Of a stretch of DNA of 62,256 nucleotides, positions 31,472 through 38,815 are shown one piece after another. Each line of letters begins with the position of its first letter. The first letter of the stretch is position 1. Location: contig DAOUEN010000118.1 in the NCBI GenBank assembly GCA_034430415.1, positions 1-62,256 of the forward strand. Direction: 5' to 3'. Position numbers and translations under genes: made by a program. This DNA comes from JADFUZ01 sp034430415. Lineage in GTDB: Bacteria > Chloroflexota > Dehalococcoidia > GIF9 > AB-539-J10. The notes under the pieces are model-generated. The model was not told where the DNA came from. It worked only from the letters and a program-made list of their open reading frames with translations, and made no database searches.

Positions 31472-31501
31472 TTGCCCTGTGCCGGCGGTATTGGCTATAC
31501 T
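31472..31501 (+). promoter_or_regulatory. Promoter candidate for a small RNA
   Basis: TTGCCC (31472-31477) and TATACT (31496-31501) are separated by 18 bases, and each matches the consensus at four or more positions. Transcription would begin near 31508, right at the tRNA-like sequence. Confidence 0.4.
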
Positions 31502-31507
31502 AGCTCG

Positions 31508-31606
31508 GCGCCAGCGTCGGTCAGGGGTAGAGCAGCGGGTTCGTAATCTCGAGCCCAACGAACAAGCAAGTCAGGAGGGGAGCGGTTAGCTCCCCCCTCT
31601 CTATTT
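31508..31606 (+). ncRNA. Candidate ~100-nt small RNA with a tRNA-Thr-like 5' half
   Basis: Positions 31510-31556 look like the 5' half of a tRNA: an acceptor-like GCCAGCG, a degenerate D-arm ending GGGGTAGAGCA, and an anticodon-arm-like part with loop TTCGTAA (CGT, threonine). No T-arm or matching 3' acceptor strand (CGCTGGC) is found downstream, so this is not a working tRNA. A promoter candidate directly upstream and a terminator 20 bases downstream would yield a discrete RNA of about 100 nt. It could be a truncated tRNA pseudogene or a genuine tRNA-derived regulatory RNA. Confidence 0.4.
31575..31606 (+). terminator. Intrinsic terminator of the small RNA / ATPase transcript
   Basis: GGGGAGC (31577-31583) pairs with GCTCCCC (31589-31595) around GGTTA, followed by the pyrimidine-rich CTCTCTATTTT. 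It is the only rightward terminator candidate between the ATPase gene and the leftward malQ gene. Confidence 0.65.
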
Positions 31607-31837
31607 TCCAGATTGATGGCTAAGATGTGCAGTCCCATAACGTCAGATACAAATGGGGGGTAGTTGCGTTCGGCTATTTCGCAGCTGGAGTGCCTTTCGG
31701 TGACGACCAGTGCAGTTTGGTCACATATGAGCGTCGTGATATTTGACTAGAAGAGATTTCTGTTGCACGGTCAGGCCGGATTGTGTCTCAAACAAAGAGG
31801 ACAATACAAACTATACTGTTGGCGGCTCTCCCAATTA
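31607..31837. other. Gene-free stretch between the two strand blocks
   Basis: These 231 bases hold no supported gene, tRNA or clear hairpin on either strand. They separate the rightward block ending in the small-RNA candidate from the long leftward carbohydrate block beginning, at its 3' end, with malQ. Confidence 0.5.
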
Positions 31838-33370
31838 CTATGGACTACGCTCGTAGACTCTTGTTAGCTCTCTCAACTTCTCCCTGATTGCGGGTGTAAG
31901 CATTTCCCAGCTAAATCTCCACTCCCAGTTGCCCTCGGTAGTACCCGGCAGATTCATACGAGCCTCGGTGCCCAAGCCAAGTACATCCTGCAACGGGAAT
32001 ATGGCAATACGTGCCACAGAGCTTAAGACAAGGCGAATAAAATCCCAATGTATCTCACTACCATCGGTACCTAAATACTTCAGGGCGTATTCTCTTTCTT
32101 TCTTCACTTCGTCTCGGGTCTGAGTGGTTTGTGCCCCTGGCTCGGCGGTAAACCAGCCAACTGTAGTGTTGTGGTCATGGGTAGCCGTATATACTGCACA
32201 GTTTACGATGTGGTTGTGGGGGCGATATTCTGGAGCCTTCGGGTCGTTACCGAAGGCCATCTGTAGGATCCGCATTCCGGGAAGACCTAACTGCTCACGC
32301 AGATTATCTACCTCTGGGGTGATGATTCCCAGATCTTCAGCTATCAACTGGATATCACCTAATGCATCTTTCACGGCATTGAACAGCGCTATTGCGGGGC
32401 CCTTCACCCATCTGCCCTTCACAGCAGTCGGTTCTGTCGCCGGAATCTCCCAGTAAGCCTGAAATCCCCTGAAATGGTCAAGTCGCACCATGTCAACCAG
32501 GGAGAAATTGGTTCGAAAGCGGTCTATCCACCAGCGATAACCCCTTTGAGCTATCATATCCCATCTATATATAGGATTCCCCCATCGCTGCCCTGTTGCA
32601 CTGAAATAGTCCGGGGGGACACCTGCTACCACCAGCGGATCACCCTGCTCATCCAGATGGAACTGCTTTCTGTGAGCCCACACTTCAGCGCTGTCATGGG
32701 CTACATATATGGGGATGTCACCAATGATGCGGATGCCTTTCTCATGGCAATAACTCTTCAAAGCCAGCCACTGCTTGAAGAATTGGTATTGAACGTACTT
32801 CCAGAATTGCATATTGTCTGCCAGCTTGTTGCGCCACTGCACTAGGGCATCGAGCTGCCTGGTGGAGGCACCTTCCTCCCACTTAGTCCAGACCCGGCCG
32901 CTGTGCGCCTCCTTAAGAGACGCAAACAGAGCATAGTCTTCAAGCCAGAAAGCATTTGTCTCTGAGAAATTATAGAAATCCTCTGGATATCTCGTGGAGC
33001 TCTTCTCTTTAAATTCTTCAAATGACTTAGCTAGCAGGGGCATTTTGTAGTTGATTGCCCATCCGTAGTCCACTCCATTCGTGGGAAAATCAGGTGGGTT
33101 CTCAATATCAGCCTGGTCCAAGAGACCCTCATCGACAAGCTTCTCCAGACTGATGAGATAAGGGTTACCACCGAAGGCGGAGAGACACATATATGGCGAG
33201 TTGCCATAGCTTGTGTGGCCAAGGGGCAGAATTTGCCAGAGACTCTGCCCCGTGTCAGCTAGAAAGTCGATGAATCTATATGCTTCCGGACCCAGGTCTC
33301 CGATACCAAAGCGCCCCGGCAACGATGTTGGATGGAGTAGTACTCCGCTCGCTCTATTTGAGGTCACCAC
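31838..33370 (-). CDS. malQ: 4-alpha-glucanotransferase (amylomaltase, GH77)
   Basis: The 510-residue GH77 enzyme disproportionates maltodextrins and releases glucose. Typical features are GVLLHPTSLPGRFGIGDLG at the start, SPYMCLSAFGGNPYLISL, the nucleophile region VRLDHFRGFQAYWEIP and the acid/base region IAEDLGIITPEV. GTG 33370 begins one base after the upstream stop, suggesting coupling. As last gene of the leftward carbohydrate block, it would recycle short glucans from GlgE/GlgB glucan turnover and feed glucose to the ROK glucokinase upstream. Confidence 0.96.
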   Translation of the reverse strand: MVTSNRASGVLLHPTSLPGRFGIGDLGPEAYRFIDFLADTGQSLWQILPLGHTSYGNSPYMCLSAFGGNPYLISLEKLVDEGLLDQADIENPPDFPTNGVDYGWAINYKMPLLAKSFEEFKEKSSTRYPEDFYNFSETNAFWLEDYALFASLKEAHSGRVWTKWEEGASTRQLDALVQWRNKLADNMQFWKYVQYQFFKQWLALKSYCHEKGIRIIGDIPIYVAHDSAEVWAHRKQFHLDEQGDPLVVAGVPPDYFSATGQRWGNPIYRWDMIAQRGYRWWIDRFRTNFSLVDMVRLDHFRGFQAYWEIPATEPTAVKGRWVKGPAIALFNAVKDALGDIQLIAEDLGIITPEVDNLREQLGLPGMRILQMAFGNDPKAPEYRPHNHIVNCAVYTATHDHNTTVGWFTAEPGAQTTQTRDEVKKEREYALKYLGTDGSEIHWDFIRLVLSSVARIAIFPLQDVLGLGTEARMNLPGTTEGNWEWRFSWEMLTPAIREKLRELTRVYERSP

Positions 33371-33371
33371 T

Positions 33372-33611
33372 TCACTCTAGGGGTATTACCTCACCACATC
33401 TTGGGCACTTAATGGTCGTCCTGTAGTATGCCTGGAATTCCGCCACACTACTGCCTTGGCGAAAGACAGAGTATCGAACACCTATGTTCTGCCTGGCTTT
33501 TTCCAATGCCATTCTCTTGGCTTCTTCAAACGTGCCTTTGAAGTCTAACGTAGTCTTTTCCTTCGTCGCATGCCTTGTTTCGACTATCTCATACTGCGTT
33601 GACTGGCTCAT
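33372..33611 (-). CDS. Small uncharacterised protein with a C-terminal CxxC
   Basis: The 79-residue protein was not recognised. It starts MSQSTQYEIVETRHATKEK, has an alpha/beta-like middle (TFEEAKRMALEKARQNIGVRY) and ends KCPRCGEVIPLE, half of a zinc-binding knuckle. It could bind metal as a dimer. ATG 33611 is supported by GATAGGAGGAGATGGT, which excludes a six-residue extension upstream. It lies between the BioD-like gene and malQ in the same direction and overlaps neither. Confidence 0.6.
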   Translation of the reverse strand: MSQSTQYEIVETRHATKEKTTLDFKGTFEEAKRMALEKARQNIGVRYSVFRQGSSVAEFQAYYRTTIKCPRCGEVIPLE

Positions 33612-33653
33612 ACCATCTCCTCCTATCAAGATATTGTAGCCTGATAACCTAGA

Positions 33654-34706
33654 TCACAGTTTTTCTAGATACTTTCTGTCGACGAATTTCTGAAAAGTGG
33701 AGATGGATTCCTCAATCCTCTTTCCTCGCACACTGACCCTGCGAATTGCGGAGTCCATCTTGCTTGCCACCGTCATGGTATCATCAGCCACAACCATTAT
33801 CGGGACATTCTTACCCTGTGCGGCAGATATGACAGCACTATCCGGATACATAGCTCCGGTCAGGATAAGGACTTTGGTTGGAGTTTCCAGGGCGGCAAAC
33901 TGGATATCAGCCCGGTCGCCCCCGGTTATCACGGCTTTGTTCGCCTGAGAGCGAAAATGCTTCAGTGCACCCTCTACGTTCATGGCACCAACCATTAAGT
34001 TTTCCACCGCCTCTCCTCTTCTATCCTCACAGCAGATAATCTCTCCGCCGAGCACATCCCTGATTTCACCAACACTCAGAGAATTAAGTTTTGGGTTTGC
34101 TGGTACTAGACCCCAGACCTTGATACCTTTGTTTTCCAGGAAGGGGACGAAGTATTTCTTGGTGAAATCTACGCTTTCCGATGGAAGGCGATTCAGAATA
34201 ACACCGAGCAGCCTCTCGCCAAGCGTGTCACGCATGGCCACTATGGCATCAAGGTTAACCTCTCCGAATACCGGTGCGTCGACCAGTATAACTGGTATGT
34301 CCAACCTTTCAACAAAACTTATGTTGGAGACTCCTATGGAGGAGCCGTCGAACAGGTCTTGACCGCCCCCAATAAGAACCGCATTTTTCCCCTTCTTAAC
34401 CTGCTCATAGGCACTGTAAATCTTACTCTCGGCATCGCCAAGCTTGCCAAGGACTAAGTCAATATAATCCTGGTGCCCGAGGTTAAACGGGCACATCAGC
34501 GATAAGTCGTCTTCCAGTGAGAAACGCTCTTTGATGAGCAGCACGTCCTCTTCAACCTTCACATCTTCTTTTAAGGTGAAGTTTTTGCCTATAGGCTTAA
34601 AGTAGCCCATCTTTAAACCCCTACTTTTCCAGAAATCCAGTATTCCGAGCACTGCCATTGTTTTGCCAGCGTACTTTGTTGTCGAACCAATAAATAATTC
34701 AATCAT
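33654..34706 (-). CDS. BioD-like P-loop / DRTGG domain protein (COG0857 type)
   Basis: The 350-residue protein has an N-terminal dethiobiotin-synthetase-like P-loop domain (GSTTKYAGKT, residues 7-16; VLIGGGQDLFDGSSIG; PVILVDAPVFGE). A C-terminal DRTGG domain follows (AVITGGDRADIQFAALETPTKVLILTG). The same architecture forms the N-terminal regulatory part of long phosphotransacetylases, but the catalytic PTA domain is missing. It starts two bases after the ADP-forming acetyl-CoA synthetase, so it may regulate that enzyme or sense acetyl-CoA or nucleotides. Function is not established. Confidence 0.78.
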   Translation of the reverse strand: MIELFIGSTTKYAGKTMAVLGILDFWKSRGLKMGYFKPIGKNFTLKEDVKVEEDVLLIKERFSLEDDLSLMCPFNLGHQDYIDLVLGKLGDAESKIYSAYEQVKKGKNAVLIGGGQDLFDGSSIGVSNISFVERLDIPVILVDAPVFGEVNLDAIVAMRDTLGERLLGVILNRLPSESVDFTKKYFVPFLENKGIKVWGLVPANPKLNSLSVGEIRDVLGGEIICCEDRRGEAVENLMVGAMNVEGALKHFRSQANKAVITGGDRADIQFAALETPTKVLILTGAMYPDSAVISAAQGKNVPIMVVADDTMTVASKMDSAIRRVSVRGKRIEESISTFQKFVDRKYLEKL

Positions 34707-34708
34707 TC

Positions 34709-36820
34709 CTAATCCCCCCTTAATATCAGTCTTCCGTCAACCGCCCAGACCCCCTCGCCTTTATCCATTACCATCAGTGGGTTAATCTCCATTTCAACTA
34801 TTTCCGGGAACTTTTCACCCAGGGTTCCCACCGTGGCGATGACTTCATGTAGGGCTTCAAGGTCCTTTTCCTTCTCACCTCTAACACCGCTGAGCAGCGG
34901 GAAAGACTTTATCCCGGTGACCAACTCTCTTATTTCCTTCTTACTGAGAGGGGTGAGAGCGAAGTTTACGTCCTTCAGAACTTCAACGTACACACCGCCA
35001 AGGCCAAACATCACCAGCGGCCCGAACTGCGGGTCGCGAGAAAAGCCCACGATGACTTCCTTCCCGCCTTCCACCATTTTCTGCACCGTGATTCCCAGAA
35101 CTGGTACCTGCGGCAGAAATCTCCGCACACTGACCATTATCACCTCAAAAGCTCTGGCTACCTCCTCGGAAGTCCTTATACCCACTCTTACCCCACCCAC
35201 GTCCGTCTTGTGCAGGATCTCCGGTGAATAAACCTTCATTGCCACCGGGAAACCTATTTGCTCAGCGACACTCGCTGCCTCATCGGCAGTATGGGTAAGC
35301 ACTGTCGGCAGGGTAGGGATTCGGCACATGTCCAGAAGCTCTCTGGCTTCAAAATCGACCAGCTTGATCTTGTCCTCTCCTGCCTTCGCTTTAAGAAATT
35401 TCTTGATCTTATCTTCCTCAATGTCCTTGTAGTACTCTTCAGGTCTTTCTTGTTGTTTCCACAGGCTGTGGTTGGCCATGACGGCCATAGCTCTCACCGC
35501 TCTATCGGGAAACGAGATGTTGGCCACCCTTCCCCTCTTGAAGATGCTGAAGGCAGTGGCAACCCTTTCTTCACCCATAAACGAAGTAATTACTGTTTTG
35601 GGAGAGGTATAAGAAAAGTTTGAGATTATTTTTGCTGTTTCTTCAATCTGGGTATTTGCTTGGGGTGACAGGATGATGACCATCCCGTCCACTTCTTCTG
35701 CCTGGGCTACCAACTCAATAACTTGTTGATAGCGCTTGCTGTTAGCATCACCGAGAACGTCAATCGGATTGTAAACCGATGCTGCCGGGGGTAATACCTC
35801 CTTTAATTTGCCAGCAGTAACCATATTTACAGCGGCAAGCGTCAGTTTCTCCTCGGCAGCTTTATCGGTAGCGATTATTCCCGGTCCTCCAGCGTTGGTA
35901 ATGATGGCGACTCTCTTCCCTTTGGGCAGAGGCTGAGAGGCAAATACCTCCGCCCAATCAAAGAGGTCTTCAATCCACCTCGCCCTTATTACGCCCGACT
36001 TGGTAAAGGCACATTCATAGGCTCTATCCATGCCGGAAAGAGAGCCTGTGTGCGAAGAAGCGGCCCTGGTTCCCTCGGCTGAAACCCCGGATTTGAAGAT
36101 AATGACCGGCTTTTTCCTGGAAACCCTTTCTGCAGTCTCAAGGAACCGCCTACCATCAACCACACTCTCAAGGTAGCCTATTATAACCTTGGTATTATCG
36201 TCCTTCTCCAGAATCTCGAGGAAGTGCGTCTCGTCAAGGTCCATCTTATTACCCATGCTGATAAACTTGGAAAAACCGACGTCTCTCCCGGCGGCGAAAT
36301 CAAGGATAGCCGTAACCATAGCTCCAGACTGTGACATAAACCCAATCTTACCCTGGCGGGGCATGGTCGGAGCAAAGGAGGCGTTCAGGTTAGAGTGGGT
36401 ATCTATTACGCCAAGGCAGTTCGGCCCGATGACCCTGATTTTACCCCGGCACATCTCGGCTAGCTCCCTTTCTCTCTGCACCCCTACTCCGCCTATCTCC
36501 TTGAAGCCGGCAGTAATCACGACGGCTCCCGTTACCCTTTTATCTATCAACTCTTTGAAGGTATTTATAACCAGTTCCGCAGGAACAATAACCAGAGCAA
36601 GGTCGATTTCACCGTCAATATTCCCTACGCTCTTGTAGGCCTTCAATCCTAAAATATTCGGGGCACTCGGGTTTACCGGGTAGATTCTTCCTTCAAAATT
36701 ATCATCAATCAGGTTTTTCAGAGTATCATAGCCAACCTTGCCCGGCTGGTGGGAAGCGCCAATGACAGCTATACTTCTTGGCTTGAAGAAGAAATCATAG
36801 TTGTTGGCAGTAGGCCTCAT
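34709..36820 (-). CDS. ADP-forming acetyl-CoA synthetase (acetate-CoA ligase), fused alpha-beta
   Basis: The 703-residue fusion has the order CoA-binding domain (IAVIGASHQPGKVGY, ~17-31), succinyl-CoA-ligase-like domains with GFMSQSGAMVTAIL and the phosphohistidine His257 (SSHTGSLSG), and a C-terminal ATP-grasp domain (~500-703, MKVYSPEILHKTDVGGVRVG). This enzyme converts acetyl-CoA, ADP and phosphate to acetate and ATP, typical of fermentative archaea and some anaerobic bacteria. Here it would be the last energy-conserving step after the 2-oxoacid:ferredoxin oxidoreductase. Its start overlaps the glgB stop by four bases. Specificity for other acyl-CoAs cannot be excluded. Confidence 0.9.
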   Translation of the reverse strand: MRPTANNYDFFFKPRSIAVIGASHQPGKVGYDTLKNLIDDNFEGRIYPVNPSAPNILGLKAYKSVGNIDGEIDLALVIVPAELVINTFKELIDKRVTGAVVITAGFKEIGGVGVQRERELAEMCRGKIRVIGPNCLGVIDTHSNLNASFAPTMPRQGKIGFMSQSGAMVTAILDFAAGRDVGFSKFISMGNKMDLDETHFLEILEKDDNTKVIIGYLESVVDGRRFLETAERVSRKKPVIIFKSGVSAEGTRAASSHTGSLSGMDRAYECAFTKSGVIRARWIEDLFDWAEVFASQPLPKGKRVAIITNAGGPGIIATDKAAEEKLTLAAVNMVTAGKLKEVLPPAASVYNPIDVLGDANSKRYQQVIELVAQAEEVDGMVIILSPQANTQIEETAKIISNFSYTSPKTVITSFMGEERVATAFSIFKRGRVANISFPDRAVRAMAVMANHSLWKQQERPEEYYKDIEEDKIKKFLKAKAGEDKIKLVDFEARELLDMCRIPTLPTVLTHTADEAASVAEQIGFPVAMKVYSPEILHKTDVGGVRVGIRTSEEVARAFEVIMVSVRRFLPQVPVLGITVQKMVEGGKEVIVGFSRDPQFGPLVMFGLGGVYVEVLKDVNFALTPLSKKEIRELVTGIKSFPLLSGVRGEKEKDLEALHEVIATVGTLGEKFPEIVEMEINPLMVMDKGEGVWAVDGRLILRGD

Positions 36821-38808
36821 GGCTTCGTCTCCGTATGCTTGAAAAAGACAGTAGCCAGTGGCGGTAGAGTGAATGTCATAGAATAGGGGCGGCCATGTAG
36901 CGGAATAGGGGCAGCCTCTAGACCGCCTAGGTTACCCTGACCACCGCCTCCGTATTCCGCGGCATCACTGTTCAATAGTTCTCTCCAGAATCCGGCTCGT
37001 GGCACTCCGATTCGATAGTTGAAATGAGTTTGTGTGGTGAAGTTGCACACGACAACAACACTATCATCGAGTGAACGCCCCTTGCGCATCAGGCTAACCA
37101 CGCTGTGCTCAACGTCATTGCAGTCAATCCATTCGAACCCTGCCTGGTCGAAGTCCAATTGACAAAGAGCCGGTTCACTTCGGTAGAAAAGGTTTAGATC
37201 TCTTACCCAGTGCTGAAGGCCAGAATGGGGTGGGTATTGTAAGAGATGCCACTCCAGGCTATCATCATGAGCCCACTCGCGCCATTGCCCAAACTCCCCA
37301 CCCATGAACAGCAATTTCTTCCCCGGCTGGGCATACATATATCCCTGAAGGAGCCGCAGGTTGGCAAATTTCTGCCAGTCGTCTCCCGGCATCTTGCCCA
37401 AGAGCGAAGCTTTGCCATATACCACCTCATCATGGGAAAGGGGAAGAGCGAAGTTCTCAAAGAAGGCATATATCATTCGGAAAGTCAGGTTATTATGGTG
37501 GTACTTTCTATAGACAGGGTCCTTGGACATGTAGTCCAGCGTATCGTGCATCCAGCCCATGTCCCACTTGAGGCCGAAGCCCAGACCGCCGATGTAGACA
37601 GGCCGTGATACCATAGGCCAGGACGTGGACTCCTCAGCAATGGTCTGCACGTCAGGGTGTTCCTGGTAGACCGCCTCGTTGAAGCGCCTGAGAAAAGTAA
37701 TGGCTTCTAAGTTCTCCCGGCCCCCGTATTTATTGGCTATCCACTCGCCACCCTTGCGACCGTAGTCGAGATAAAGCATGGAAGCTACCGCATCCACACG
37801 CAGCCCATCAACATGGTATTTATCCAGCCAGAAGATGGCGCTTGATAGTAGGAAGCTTCTTACTTCGTTGCAGCCGTAGTTAAAGATAAAACTGTTCCAG
37901 TCGGGATGGATTCCCTGCCTGGGGTCTTCGTGCTCGTAGAGGTGCGTGCCGTCGAAGTAACCAGGTCCATGCTCATCGTTGGGAAAGTGGGAGGGAACCC
38001 AATCCAGAATCACACTGATGTCATGCTGGTGCAGATAGTCAACCAGGTACATGAAGTCCTGCGGCGTGCCATACCGACTGGTCGGGGCGAAGTATCCCGT
38101 GGTCTGGTAGCCCCAGGAGCCATAGAATGGATGCTCCATAACAGGCAGAAACTCAACGTGGGTAAAACCCATTTGCTGAACATACTCAGCCAGCTGAGGG
38201 GCTAGCTCTCGGTAGTTGAGAGAGCGGTTCCCATCCTCTGGCACCCGCCGCCAGGAGCCAAGATGTATCTCGTAGATAGCCATGGGGGCGTCAAGGGCAT
38301 TCTTCTCCCGGCGATTTTCCATCCATTCTCTATCTTTCCAGTTATAGTCTAAATCCCATATGATTGAAGCTGTCTTCGGAGGTATCTCGCTGAAGCAGGC
38401 GAATGGGTCAGCCTTCTCGACCCGGTAGTTGCGGCGATGGGAGACGATGTAGTATTTATATAGCGTGCCGTTGCCGATGCCGGGGATGAAGCCTTCCCAA
38501 ATGCCCGATTGACCTTTGGCACGGAGCTGGTGACTCGACTTGTTCCAACCATTAAACTCCCCGACGACGCTGACCTGCTTGGCATTTGGTGCCCAAACAG
38601 CGAAATAAGTTCCTTCAACTCCGCCTACGCTGGTAGGATGGGCTCCCAGCTTTTCATGGAGTCTGTAGTGAGATCCCTCATTGAAGAGATAAAGGTCATC
38701 ATCGGAGAGCAGCGTCACGTCATAGCTAACCGTTTGAACTTCTTCAGTTTGCTTTGCCTTTTTGCCTTCGCGAACTGTCATTTCACTCTCTTGCTCAACT
38801 ACGCTCAT
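36817..38808 (-). CDS. glgB: 1,4-alpha-glucan branching enzyme (GH13)
   Basis: The 663-residue GlgB has an N-terminal CBM48 domain (YFAVWAPNAKQVSVVGEFNGW) and a GH13 barrel. The barrel carries GLRVDAVASMLYLDYGRKGGEW (nucleophile Asp), TIAEESTSWP (acid/base Glu) and LPLSHDEVVYGKASL, followed by a C-terminal beta domain. It introduces alpha-1,6 branches into linear glucan, complementing GlgE. It starts seven bases after the TreS-maltokinase stop. A 36-residue N-terminal lead before the starch-binding domain is unremarkable; an internal ATG near residue 10 is an alternative start. Confidence 0.96.
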   Translation of the reverse strand: MSVVEQESEMTVREGKKAKQTEEVQTVSYDVTLLSDDDLYLFNEGSHYRLHEKLGAHPTSVGGVEGTYFAVWAPNAKQVSVVGEFNGWNKSSHQLRAKGQSGIWEGFIPGIGNGTLYKYYIVSHRRNYRVEKADPFACFSEIPPKTASIIWDLDYNWKDREWMENRREKNALDAPMAIYEIHLGSWRRVPEDGNRSLNYRELAPQLAEYVQQMGFTHVEFLPVMEHPFYGSWGYQTTGYFAPTSRYGTPQDFMYLVDYLHQHDISVILDWVPSHFPNDEHGPGYFDGTHLYEHEDPRQGIHPDWNSFIFNYGCNEVRSFLLSSAIFWLDKYHVDGLRVDAVASMLYLDYGRKGGEWIANKYGGRENLEAITFLRRFNEAVYQEHPDVQTIAEESTSWPMVSRPVYIGGLGFGLKWDMGWMHDTLDYMSKDPVYRKYHHNNLTFRMIYAFFENFALPLSHDEVVYGKASLLGKMPGDDWQKFANLRLLQGYMYAQPGKKLLFMGGEFGQWREWAHDDSLEWHLLQYPPHSGLQHWVRDLNLFYRSEPALCQLDFDQAGFEWIDCNDVEHSVVSLMRKGRSLDDSVVVVCNFTTQTHFNYRIGVPRAGFWRELLNSDAAEYGGGGQGNLGGLEAAPIPLHGRPYSMTFTLPPLATVFFKHTETKP

Positions 38809-38815
38809 TCTCAGG

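Noticed and set aside
31508..31606. A complete tRNA-Thr gene
   Set aside because: Only the 5' half is recognisable; no T-arm, no 3' acceptor strand complementary to GCCAGCG and a mutated D-stem.
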